This document shows, one piece after another, positions 49,495 through 57,303 of a stretch of 64,000 nucleotides of DNA. The stretch is taken from positions 1-64,000 of the forward strand of contig JBEGWF010000050.1 in the NCBI GenBank assembly GCA_041177965.1, in the 5' to 3' direction. The notes under the pieces were generated by a model, which saw nothing but the letters and a program-made list of their open reading frames with translations, had not been told where the DNA came from and ran no database searches. Origin of the DNA: SXXZ01 sp041177965 (GTDB lineage Bacteria > Verrucomicrobiota > Verrucomicrobiia > Limisphaerales > UBA9464). Every line of letters starts with the position of its first letter. The stretch's first letter is position 1. Both the position numbers and the translations under genes were made by a program.

Positions 49495-50076
49495 TTGACC
49501 CCTCCTGCGTTGATCGTGGGTCTTGGAAACCCGGGGGACGAGTACCGGAACACCCGGCACAATGCCGGGGCGATGGTGGTCGACCGCTTTGCCGACCATC
49601 GATGTGCCGGTTGGCGGACAGAGCGGAAGTTCTTTGCAGAATTGGCGACGGGTGAATGCGGAGGCCGCAAGGTGATCTGCATCAAGCCCCTGACCTACAT
49701 GAACCTGAGCGGGGAGGCGGTGGTGGCGGTGAGCCGGTACCACCGGATCCCTCCCGAACAGGTGATGGTGGTGGCCGATGATGCGGACCTGCCCTTGGGT
49801 GCGGTCCGCATGCGGCCCAGCGGAGGGTTCGGGGGGCACCATGGTCTGCAGTCGGTCATCCAGCATCTGGGAACCCAAGAGTTTCCGAGGCAACGCATCG
49901 GCGTGGCCCGGCCGGTCCAGTCGGTTCGCGACATCGCATCGCATGTGTTGGGATCGTTCTCCGCCGACGAGGCGGCGCTCCTGGGCGAGGTGATGATCAG
50001 GGCCGAGAGGCAGATCCAATGCTGGTTGGAGGAGGGGTTGGGCAAAGCCATGAGCCTCTTCAACCGAAGCCGGTGA
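49495..50076 (+). CDS. pth: Peptidyl-tRNA hydrolase
   Basis: Encodes 193 aa from TTG 49495. The fold starts LIVGLGNPGDEYRNTRHNAG with the catalytic His. KPLTYMNLSGEAV carries the substrate-binding Asn, and VVADDADLPLGAVRMR carries the Asp that activates the catalytic His. In the next motif, GGFGGHHGLQSV, a His stands where most Pth proteins have Asn (GGHNGL), a position contacting the peptidyl-tRNA. The enzyme recycles peptidyl-tRNA released prematurely from ribosomes. It follows rplY by 32 bp. Confidence 0.94.
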   Translation: MTPPALIVGLGNPGDEYRNTRHNAGAMVVDRFADHRCAGWRTERKFFAELATGECGGRKVICIKPLTYMNLSGEAVVAVSRYHRIPPEQVMVVADDADLPLGAVRMRPSGGFGGHHGLQSVIQHLGTQEFPRQRIGVARPVQSVRDIASHVLGSFSADEAALLGEVMIRAERQIQCWLEEGLGKAMSLFNRSR

Positions 50077-50450
50077 TCCGTGGGGCGGCCACCTCGGGCG
50101 AATCCGTCGAGCGTCTCTGTTGCAGGAACAGCGCGTCGTTCGAACCGGCCCGGAGGCGTGACCGGACGCACGGTCCTAGGCCGCATGAGACATCCGGGTC
50201 CTTGAAACGTCCTGGTTCACAAAACATCTTGAAGGCACGACGGAAGAAAAACGTTTGAAACAAAAAAAACTGAAAGGAACGCGGGAGATGGTCCGAAGAC
50301 TGAAGGCGACGGGCATTATCGAATGACGAAGCCACTGAAACACCGAAAAAACGGCCCGAATCATCCTCATCCCCGACCCTTGCCATTCCACGCTCGTTCC
50401 GACCCTCCGTTCCGATCATTTCAACATCGAATAAAAAACCACCCAAGACC
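50077..50450. other. 374-bp leader region upstream of rpsF
   Basis: No gene is seen; small open frames here lack coding bias. The second half (about 50215-50450) is clearly richer in A/T than its surroundings, with an eight-A run near 50261 and A-rich clusters near 50233 and 50430. The last about 30 nt before the rpsF ATG are A/C-rich with only two or three G. This is where a promoter and an S6-S18-type autoregulatory leader might be expected, but I cannot demonstrate either by eye. Confidence 0.55.
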
Positions 50451-50762
50451 ATGAAACGCTACGAAGGACTGTTCATTCTCGATTTGTCCGGCAAGGAAGA
50501 AGGCATCAAGGAAGTCGTCGACAAGTTGTCCTCGGAGATCACCTCCGTGGGCGGCAAGATCGAGACCGTCCAGAAGCTCGACAAGAAGACCTTCGCCCGG
50601 AACGCCCGCAGCGGTGAGTCCGCCGGTCATTTCGTGAACATCATCTTCGAGGCCCAGGGCAAGGCCGTCGCCGAGCTGCGCTCCCGCTTCAAGTTGGCGG
50701 CCGACGTGGTCCGTGTGCTCTTCACCGAGGCTCCGGCACCGGTGCCCACCAAGAGCGCCTGA
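50451..50762 (+). CDS. rpsF: 30S ribosomal protein S6
   Basis: Encodes 103 aa: MKRYEGLFILDLSG, IKEVVDKLSSEITSVGGKIETVQKLDKKTFA and GHFVNIIFEAQGKAVAELRSRFKLAADVVRVLF give the single S6 alpha/beta fold of typical length. The protein binds 16S rRNA together with S18 in the platform. The operon runs rpsF-ssb-rplI; the S18 gene rpsR, usually between ssb and rplI, is absent here. There is no Shine-Dalgarno before the ATG. Confidence 0.95.
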   Translation: MKRYEGLFILDLSGKEEGIKEVVDKLSSEITSVGGKIETVQKLDKKTFARNARSGESAGHFVNIIFEAQGKAVAELRSRFKLAADVVRVLFTEAPAPVPTKSA

Positions 50763-50839
50763 TCGCCCACAACGCCTCCACCGGCATCGGCGACCCAACC
50801 GCCCTCCAACCTCAAACCCCACCCCAGCCCTTTCTCACC

Positions 50840-51319
50840 ATGGCCAGCTTCAACAAGGTCATCTTGGCCGGGAACCTGACTCGGGATCCCGAGCTTCGTT
50901 ACACCCCGAAAGGCACGGCGATCGCCAAATTGGCGATGGCCGTCAATCGGCGGTGGACCGGCGAGGATGGGCAGACCCGCGAGGAGGTCACCTATGTCGA
51001 CATCGACGCCTTCGGCAAGCAGGCCGAGGTGATCTCCCAATACCTCCGAAAAGGAGGTGGCCTTCTGGCGGAAGGTCGCCTCAAGCTCGATCAATGGGAC
51101 GACAAGCAGACCGGTCAGAAGCGCTCCCGTCTGGGGGTGGTGCTCGAGAGTTTCACCTTCATCGGCGGTCGTCCCGACGGGGCCGGTCCCGGCTCTGGTT
51201 CCGGCCCTGTTCCTCCTCCTGCTTCGGTGCCGGGCCGGGTCACGGGCAATCGTCCGGCGGCGGCGGCACCGGCCGACGCCGAGGGCGGACCTCCTGATGA
51301 CGACGACGTTCCTTTCTGA
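50840..51319 (+). CDS. ssb: Single-stranded DNA-binding protein
   Basis: Encodes 159 aa. The OB fold (about 1-105) begins ASFNKVILAGNLTRDPELRYTPKGT and contains FGKQAEVISQYLRKGGGLLAEGRL and VLESFTFIGG. A Gly/Pro/Ala-rich linker leads to the acidic tip DDDDVPF, the conserved peptide that recruits repair and replication proteins. The 36 nt before the ATG are pyrimidine/A-rich with only two G and no Shine-Dalgarno. Confidence 0.95.
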   Translation: MASFNKVILAGNLTRDPELRYTPKGTAIAKLAMAVNRRWTGEDGQTREEVTYVDIDAFGKQAEVISQYLRKGGGLLAEGRLKLDQWDDKQTGQKRSRLGVVLESFTFIGGRPDGAGPGSGSGPVPPPASVPGRVTGNRPAAAAPADAEGGPPDDDDVPF

Positions 51320-51422
51320 TATCTGAAAACGCTGTGCGACGACCACTCACGATGATCGTCCCGCGATCCATACGCTGACCTTTTCAAAACCTCAGTCCAA
51401 ACCCTCAATTTCATCCATTTCC

Positions 51423-51986
51423 ATGCCAAAGACAGAAGTACTCCTCATCCACAACGTGGTCGGTCTCGGCGGTGAATCCGATCTGGTCAAGATCGCCTCC
51501 GGCTATGCACGCAACTACCTGATCCCCCAAGGGCTCGCCGTTCCGGTGTCCCAGGGGAACAAGCGCCGGATCGAGGCCCTGCGCCAACGCCGTGCCGAGC
51601 GCGAGGCCAAGGAACTCAGCTCCATGTCGGAGTTGGGCAAGAGCCTGAGCAAGGTGACGCTCACCCTTTCGGTCAAGACCGGCGATGACGGCAAGATGTT
51701 CGGCAGCGTGACCTCCGGGTCGATCGCCGACGCCCTCAAGACCCAGCTGGATGTCGCCCTCGACAAGCGCAAGATCCATCTGGAGAAGACGATCCACGCC
51801 CTTGGCGAATACGAGGTCGAGCTGCGACTGCACCCCGAGGTCCGGTCTTCTCTCAAGTTGGTGATCAAGAGCTCGAACCCGCTGCCCCCGCCCCCGGTCG
51901 AACCGGTGGCCGAGGCTCCCAAGACCGAGAAGCGCTCCTACCGCGGTGGGGCGCGGCCGGCCGGCGACGCCAAGGCCCAAGCCTGA
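51423..51986 (+). CDS. rplI: 50S ribosomal protein L9
   Basis: Encodes 187 aa. The N-terminal domain (about 1-52) has EVLLIHNVVGLGGESDLVKIASGYARNYLIPQGLA, the usual L9 signature. A connecting helix (about 53-80) leads to the C-terminal domain (about 82-148) with DGKMFGSVTSGSIADAL. The last about 38 residues form a Pro/Ala/Arg-rich tail (LPPPPVEPVAEAP onward) not found in standard L9. The leader is G-poor and lacks a Shine-Dalgarno. A terminator follows. Confidence 0.95.
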   Translation: MPKTEVLLIHNVVGLGGESDLVKIASGYARNYLIPQGLAVPVSQGNKRRIEALRQRRAEREAKELSSMSELGKSLSKVTLTLSVKTGDDGKMFGSVTSGSIADALKTQLDVALDKRKIHLEKTIHALGEYEVELRLHPEVRSSLKLVIKSSNPLPPPPVEPVAEAPKTEKRSYRGGARPAGDAKAQA

Positions 51987-52037
51987 GGCGAGGTCGGGCA
52001 TCCATCGGTCGCCCACTCGATCACGAGCATTCGTTCA

Positions 52038-52067
52038 CGGCGGACCTCCGGGTCCGCCGTTTCCGTT
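52038..52067 (+). terminator. Intrinsic terminator after rplI
   Basis: CGGCGGACC at 52038-52046, the tight loop TCCG, and the perfect complement GGTCCGCCG at 52051-52059, then TTTCCGTT. It closes the prs to rplI gene run. Confidence 0.65.
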
Positions 52068-52229
52068 GGTGCGCCCGGCAGGGCGCACTCTCCAACGGGG
52101 ACGTCGATGGGTATCCGTGGATGGGTATCCGATGAGGCGTGGCCACGAGGCGTTCTTCCCTGAGGCATGAGGCATCCGGCTGGGGCCGCCTGCCACCTCA
52201 GGACCCGTGCCGAACAGGATCCCCCCGTA

Positions 52230-52736
52230 TCACCCGAATCCAGGATCGGTGGGGGCCCCCTGCGCCCAACGCACCAGCGCATCTTCGGACATGCGGCATA
52301 CCTGCCAATCCGGAAGAACCACGGCGCCGATCCGCTCGTAGAATTCGATGGCGGTCTTGTTCCAGTCCAAGACCGTCCATTCGAGACGTCCGCAACCCCG
52401 CTCCGTCGCCAACCGCGCCAGGTGTCTCAGGATCGCCTGCCCATGGCCGCGCCGGCGGTATTCCGGACGGATGAACAGGTCCTCGAGATGGATCCCGGGT
52501 TTTCCGAGGAAGGTGGAAAAATTCGGATGGAACACCGCGAAGCCCACCGAGACCGGGCCCTCGAATGCCAGGACGACCTCGGCCGCGGGTCTGGGTCCGA
52601 ACAGGGCGTCCCTCAACCGTTCCCGTGTCGCCGTGACCTCGTGGCCGAGGTGCTCGAAGTCGGCGAGGGCCCGGATCAGCTCCAGGACCAGATCGATATC
52701 CTTCTCCGTCGCGTTCCGGAGCGTTGTCGGGCCCAT
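52230..52736 (-). CDS. GNAT-family N-acetyltransferase (diamine/thialysine type)
   Basis: Encodes 168 aa from ATG 52736. TTLRNATEKDIDLVLELIRALADFEHL matches the start of SSAT-like enzymes. GFAVFHPNFSTFLGKPGIHLEDLFIRPEYRRRGHGQAIL (starting near residue 69) contains the acetyl-CoA R-R-x-G-x-G turn, and LEWTVLDWNKTAIEFYERIGA is the following helix. Relatives acetylate spermidine/spermine, diamines or thialysine; the true substrate is unknown. It converges with rplI and is divergent from the methyltransferase gene. Confidence 0.88.
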   Translation of the reverse strand: MGPTTLRNATEKDIDLVLELIRALADFEHLGHEVTATRERLRDALFGPRPAAEVVLAFEGPVSVGFAVFHPNFSTFLGKPGIHLEDLFIRPEYRRRGHGQAILRHLARLATERGCGRLEWTVLDWNKTAIEFYERIGAVVLPDWQVCRMSEDALVRWAQGAPTDPGFG

Positions 52737-52742
52737 GTGACG

Positions 52743-52771
52743 AGGTTGGCCGGGCTCAGGGGTGCGGGCAA
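52743..52771 (-). promoter_or_regulatory. Candidate promoter of the GNAT gene
   Basis: On the minus strand TTGCCC (52766-52771), a 17-bp spacer and CAACCT (52743-52748), ending 6 nt before the ATG. The same TTGCCC with a 17-bp spacer occurs at rseP. The -10 is weak. Confidence 0.3.
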
Positions 52772-52857
52772 CGCCCGAGTGACCGATCGAGGCCGCGATG
52801 AGGGATTCCCAATCCGGGATTGAGCCCCGGCGGAGTCGACCGGAGACTGGGACCGGC

Positions 52858-53712
52858 ATGTCGCCGAATCTCGCCGCGCAATTCAAAGGGTGGACCAAGC
52901 CGGGCCCCATCCCGCCCGGAGCCCTGGGTGGGGGCCCCGCATTGGAACCGGGTGAAAGCCTCGACGCCATCAGCGGCCATTTCCGACTCTTCCAAGCTCT
53001 CGATGGCCATCGGTTCTCCTCCGACGATGTGCTCACCGCCTGGTATGGCACCCAGGGTTGCCCCTCGGCCGGGTCGGTGCTCGATCTGGGCAGCGGCATC
53101 GGCACGGTCGGGATGATCGCCGCGTGGAGGCTCCCTCACGCCCGTTTCGTGACGGTGGAGGCCCAGGCCGAGAGTGTCCGGTTGGCCCGCAAGTCGGCCG
53201 CCTGGAACGGCTTGTTGGATCGGTACGACATCCGCACCGGTGACCTCCGCGACCCGGCCGTTGTGCGCGAGGACGAGCGCTTCGATCTGGTCCTGGGCAG
53301 CCCTCCGTATTTCCCGCTGGGCACCGGCGTGGAGAGCACCCATCCGCAGAAGTTGGCCTGTCGCTTCGAATTGCGTGGCACGGTGGCCGACTATTGCCGG
53401 ACGGCCGTCCGGCATCTCGCCCCGGGAGGCGTCTTCGCCTGCGTGTTCCCGATCCGGCCGGAGGACCAGCACCAACGCGTACGCGAGGCGGCCGAGGCCG
53501 CCGGGTTGACGATCCTCCGGATGCGGCCCGTGGTCTTGAGGGAGGGCGATGATCCGTTGCTCGGGCTCTTCCTGATGAACCGAGCGACCGACCTTCCCGA
53601 GGCCTTGCGTGGTCGGACCTGGGCGGAGCCTCCGTTGATCATCCGTCGGGCCGACGGGTCGATCCACCCGGAGTATTCGGTGGTCAAGCTGTCCTTCGGG
53701 TTCCCGCCCTGA
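52858..53712 (+). CDS. SAM-dependent methyltransferase, TrmN6/YfiC-like
   Basis: Encodes 284 aa from ATG 52858. DGHRFSSDDVLTAWYG precedes motif I, VLDLGSGIGTVGMIAA (about 78-93); then FVTVEAQ (motif II). The catalytic motif LVLGSPPYFPLG has SPPY instead of the NPPY usual in N6-adenine methyltransferases. The C-terminus has RMRPVVLREGDDPLLGLF. The DGxRFxxDxxLLA-like segment is characteristic of tRNA1(Val) A37 N6-methyltransferase relatives, so tRNA or another adenine-containing substrate is likely. The Asn-to-Ser change leaves the exact activity open. Confidence 0.8.
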   Translation: MSPNLAAQFKGWTKPGPIPPGALGGGPALEPGESLDAISGHFRLFQALDGHRFSSDDVLTAWYGTQGCPSAGSVLDLGSGIGTVGMIAAWRLPHARFVTVEAQAESVRLARKSAAWNGLLDRYDIRTGDLRDPAVVREDERFDLVLGSPPYFPLGTGVESTHPQKLACRFELRGTVADYCRTAVRHLAPGGVFACVFPIRPEDQHQRVREAAEAAGLTILRMRPVVLREGDDPLLGLFLMNRATDLPEALRGRTWAEPPLIIRRADGSIHPEYSVVKLSFGFPP

Positions 53713-53719
53713 GCCGGTT

Positions 53720-55558
53720 TCAGTGCCCCTCGTGGTCCCGGATGTACTCCTGGCGCAGGCCCAGGGCCTCCGGGGCATGCAGGACCAGCATCTTCATCCG
53801 GATGTCCGACGGCACGGTGGCCGCCGTGGCCTTGGAGACCAGCACCATCAGGCCGATGGCCAGCGGCACGCACCAGATGGCCGGTTGCTCGCACAGGATC
53901 CGCAGCAGGGGATGGGCGGCCCAGAAGTCGCCCAGCGGCAGCCACTTCAGGTCGGAGAAGTTGGTCAGCGCGACCGTCAGCAGGGCGCAGATCCCGCCGG
54001 TGAGCATCCCGGTCGCCGCGCCCTTCATCGTCATGCCGCGCCACCACACGCTCATGAAGAGCAGGGGGAAGTAGCTTGCGGCGGCGATGGCGAAGGCTTG
54101 GCCGACCATGAAGTTGATCTGGAGTTGCTCCACGAAGCATCCGAGCACGGTGGAGACGGCCCCCAGCAACACCGCGCACCATTTGAACATCTGCATCCGC
54201 TCCTGGGCGGTGGACTGCGGGCGGAGGATCCGGCCGTACACATCATGGGCCAGCGCTCCGGTCATCGAGACCAGCAATCCGCTGAAGGTGCTCATGAAGG
54301 CCGCGAAGGCCCCGGCGCAGGTCATCCCGGAGAGGACGGATCCCCAGGGGATCGTGCCGGCGCCTCCGGTGGTCGCGTCGATGACCTTGGGCAGTTCGAG
54401 CACGATCTTGTCGGTCCCCTTGGCCCCGGTGGCCTCGTAGAGCGCCGGCAGCAGGTTGCGCCCCATCACCCCGAACACCGGCGGGAACACATAGAAGATG
54501 CCGATCAGGATCATCACCCACATGGTCGTCCGTTTGGCGGCGGCGCCGTCGGGGTTGGTGTAGAAGCGCACGAGGATGTGGGGCAGGCCGGCGGTGCCGC
54601 AGACCAACGCGATGATCAACGAGTAGGTGTAGAGGAGCGCGTAGGGTTTGGACTCCTCGGCCCCGAGCCGGGCCGCCTTGGCGGCCTTGCTGGTGAGCGG
54701 ACCGAAGGGGTTGATCCAAGCCGGATCCGCGGGTGCCTTGGCGGACAGCGGGGCCCTCTTCAGCGCGGCCGCGGTGTCGGCGCTGTCACGGACCTCGGCG
54801 GTCGCCGACATCGCCGGGGCGTTCTGCGCCAGGTTGGCCTGAAGGTGCTGGCCGTAGTGGCCCTGCACCGCCATCAGCACGAAAACCGGCACCGAGATGG
54901 CGAACATCTTCGCCCAATACTGGAAGGCCTGCACCAGCGTGATGCCCTTCATGCCGCCCAGGGCGACATTCAGGGTGATGACCGCCCCGACCACCACCAC
55001 TCCGGCCCAATAAGGAAAGCCCTTCAGCGCGGCCCCGTCGGCGCCGTGCGGGGCCAGCGTCTCCAGGAAGGTTCCCCGGAAATCCACCTCCTGGAACACG
55101 TAGGCCAGGGTGGTGCCCGCCCCCTTCATCTGGGGCATGGTGTAGAAGAATCCGATGAAGAGGACGAACACCACGGCGATCTTGCGGAACAGGGGCGAGT
55201 CGTAGCGGCCCTCGGCGAAGTCGGGAATGGTGTAGGCGCCGAAACGACGCAGCGGACCCGCGATGAACAGCAGCAGGAAGAGATACCCGCAGGCGTAGCA
55301 CACCGGATACCACAGCGCGTCGTAGCCGCTGGACATCACCATGCCCGCCACCCCCATGAACGAGGCGGCCGAGAGGTATTCACCCGAGATCGCCGACGCG
55401 TTCCAGCCCACGGAGACGCCGCGTCCGGCCACGAAGAAGTCGGAGGCGCTCTTGGCGCGTCCGGCCGCCCAGAAGCCCATGCCCACGGTCACCAGGACCG
55501 TCAGGGCGCTGAGGGAAACGATCCACGGATCGACCGCGGCGAGCATGGGATGGAACAT
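53720..55558 (-). CDS. Sodium/solute symporter, cation/acetate (ActP-like)
   Basis: Encodes 612 aa with about 13 transmembrane helices. It shows SSS-family features: SDFFVAGRGVSVGWNASAISGEYLSAASFMGVAGMV (starting near residue 39, sodium site region), MKGAGTTLAYVFQ and GTAGLPHILVRFYTNPDGAAAKRT. These closely resemble acetate permease ActP and actinorhodin-type symporters. A soluble loop (about 240-300) is Ala-rich and longer than in E. coli ActP. It probably imports acetate or pyruvate with Na+. No acetyl-CoA synthetase or DUF485 partner gene is nearby, unlike the actP operon. Confidence 0.9.
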   Translation of the reverse strand: MFHPMLAAVDPWIVSLSALTVLVTVGMGFWAAGRAKSASDFFVAGRGVSVGWNASAISGEYLSAASFMGVAGMVMSSGYDALWYPVCYACGYLFLLLFIAGPLRRFGAYTIPDFAEGRYDSPLFRKIAVVFVLFIGFFYTMPQMKGAGTTLAYVFQEVDFRGTFLETLAPHGADGAALKGFPYWAGVVVVGAVITLNVALGGMKGITLVQAFQYWAKMFAISVPVFVLMAVQGHYGQHLQANLAQNAPAMSATAEVRDSADTAAALKRAPLSAKAPADPAWINPFGPLTSKAAKAARLGAEESKPYALLYTYSLIIALVCGTAGLPHILVRFYTNPDGAAAKRTTMWVMILIGIFYVFPPVFGVMGRNLLPALYEATGAKGTDKIVLELPKVIDATTGGAGTIPWGSVLSGMTCAGAFAAFMSTFSGLLVSMTGALAHDVYGRILRPQSTAQERMQMFKWCAVLLGAVSTVLGCFVEQLQINFMVGQAFAIAAASYFPLLFMSVWWRGMTMKGAATGMLTGGICALLTVALTNFSDLKWLPLGDFWAAHPLLRILCEQPAIWCVPLAIGLMVLVSKATAATVPSDIRMKMLVLHAPEALGLRQEYIRDHEGH

Positions 55559-55583
55559 GGTGAATGGCAGGGATTCCGATCGG

Positions 55584-55613
55584 AGGCTATGGGTCAGGGC
55601 TGGATCGGGTCAA
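55584..55613 (-). promoter_or_regulatory. Candidate promoter of the symporter gene
   Basis: On the minus strand TTGACC (55608-55613), an 18-bp spacer and TAGCCT (55584-55589), 25 nt before the ATG at 55558. The -10 hexamer is identical to those proposed for mutS and the CvpA-like gene. Confidence 0.5.
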
Positions 55614-55717
55614 TCGGCCATGGAACGGTCGCATGGAAACGATGGGGCCTGGACCGCCGGGCCCCGGGTCCGAGTCGGCCTCCCACCGGTTCCTGACCGT
55701 TGCCGGATGCCGTCGGA

Positions 55718-57217
55718 CTAGGCCAGGATCGGCTGGATGACCTCGCCGTGGACATCCGTCAGGCGGCGATCCACGCCATTGTGGCGGAAGGTGAGGCGGG
55801 TGTGATCGATGCCCAGCAGGTGCATGATCGTCGCGTGGATGTCGTACACCTCGGTGACGTTCGACCGATCGGCCGGCTTGTAGCCCCACTGATCGCTCTC
55901 CCCATGGGTGATCCCGCCGCGGATCCCTCCGCCGCACAGCCAGTTGGTGAAGACGAACGGATTGTGGTCGCGACCCTTGCCGCCTTGGGCGCACGGCATG
56001 CGGCCGAACTCGGTGGTCCACAAGAGGATCGTGTCGTCCAGGAGACCGCGTTGCTTGAGGTCTTCGATGAGGGCGGCGATGGGCTTGGCCATGCCCATGG
56101 CGAGCGGACCATGGTCTTGGGCGATGTTCTCGTGGGAATCCCAATTGCGACGCGGAAAGCTGTTGTCGTTGCCCGACCAGATCTGCACGAACCGCACGCC
56201 CCGCTCGATGAGGCGTCGGGCGGTGAGGCATTTCCGGCCCATGATGTCGGTCTCTTCGGGCGCGTTGATCTCCGCCGGCCACTTCCTGGTGGTGTTGTCG
56301 ATGCCGTAGGCTTCCTGGATCCAGGCCGGTTCCTTCGACAGATCCAACGCCTCCGGTGCCGCCAACTGCATGCGGGCCGCGAGTTCGTAGGTGCGGATGC
56401 GGGCCTCGAGGCGCTGGTCTCCGGGCCGTGCGGCCGCATGGATCCGGTTCAGGCGCTCGAGGGCGGCCAGACCGTCGGCCTCGGACCGGGCGGTGATGAA
56501 TCCGCTGTCGGCGGGCGGGAACAGGGCCTCGATGGGGTTCTCGGATCCGACCCGGATGAGCGTTCCCTGATGCTCGGCGGGCAGGAAGGCCGAGTCCCAG
56601 TTCTTGGCCCCGTTGGAAGGCATTCCGCGCAGGTCGGGCATCACCACGAAGGTGGGCAGGTTCTCGTTGAGCGAGCCGAGGCCGTAGCTGGTCCAGCACC
56701 CCATGCCCGGGAATCCAGGGGTAAGGAATCCGGTGGCCTGCAGCAGGGTGGCCTGGGAATGGACGCCGCTCTTGCCCACGAGGTTGTGGATGAAGGCCAT
56801 GTCGTCGACGCAACGACCGAGCGGGGCCACGACTTCGCTGAGGTGCTTGCCGCACTGGCCATAGGGCCGGAACTTCCAGGGAGAGGCGAAGGTGGAACCC
56901 AGCCCGTCCTGAAACAGCTCCACGGCCTCACCGGGATCCCATTTCTCTCCATGGTGTTTCTCGAGGAACGGTTTGTAGTCCCAGAGATCCACATGGCTGG
57001 CGGCGCCCGCCATGAAGAGTTGGATCACCCGCTTGGCCCGCGGACGGGACGGCGGAAGCCTGGGAGTCCCGGCGGGTGGGCCGCCCAGCAGGGATTCCTG
57101 TTTGAGCAACGAGGCCAGGGCGATGCCGCCGAGTCCGCCACCGGAGCGCCACAGGAATTCCCGGCGCGTCAGCGGCGCGTGGGCCGTGGGGCGATGCCAG
57201 GGGGAGGTGTGGTTCAT
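55718..57217 (-). CDS. DUF1501 family protein with Tat signal
   Basis: Encodes 499 aa from ATG 57217, preceded by GAGGAG at 57226-57231. The N-terminus has a twin-arginine signal, LTRREFLWRSGGGLGGIALASLL (starting near residue 16). The alkaline-phosphatase/sulfatase-like fold follows: RVIQLFMAGAASHVDLWDYKP, TFVVMPDLRGMPSNG, RGVRFVQIWSGNDNSF, LWTTEFGRMPCAQGGKGRDHNP and a final HNGVDRRLTDVHG. DUF1501 proteins abound in Planctomycetes and Verrucomicrobia, usually as partners of DUF1549/DUF1553 cytochrome-type proteins. None is adjacent here. It presumably acts in the periplasm on sulfated or phosphorylated substrates, unproven. Confidence 0.9.
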   Translation of the reverse strand: MNHTSPWHRPTAHAPLTRREFLWRSGGGLGGIALASLLKQESLLGGPPAGTPRLPPSRPRAKRVIQLFMAGAASHVDLWDYKPFLEKHHGEKWDPGEAVELFQDGLGSTFASPWKFRPYGQCGKHLSEVVAPLGRCVDDMAFIHNLVGKSGVHSQATLLQATGFLTPGFPGMGCWTSYGLGSLNENLPTFVVMPDLRGMPSNGAKNWDSAFLPAEHQGTLIRVGSENPIEALFPPADSGFITARSEADGLAALERLNRIHAAARPGDQRLEARIRTYELAARMQLAAPEALDLSKEPAWIQEAYGIDNTTRKWPAEINAPEETDIMGRKCLTARRLIERGVRFVQIWSGNDNSFPRRNWDSHENIAQDHGPLAMGMAKPIAALIEDLKQRGLLDDTILLWTTEFGRMPCAQGGKGRDHNPFVFTNWLCGGGIRGGITHGESDQWGYKPADRSNVTEVYDIHATIMHLLGIDHTRLTFRHNGVDRRLTDVHGEVIQPILA

Positions 57218-57303
57218 GAGGCGGGCTCCTCGGTGAGGGATGGTGCTGCAAGCATGAAGGATCGACGCCTTGTTTGTCGACGCCGAGTGTGTGCCGATGC
57301 CCC

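Noticed and set aside
50120..50150. GTTCGAACC resembling a tRNA T-loop
   Set aside because: The flanking bases do not pair as a T-stem, and no acceptor or anticodon arm can be built around it.
50019..50258. Small open frame at the end of pth and in the rpsF leader
   Set aside because: No coding bias, no ribosome-binding site and no domain; it overlaps pth.
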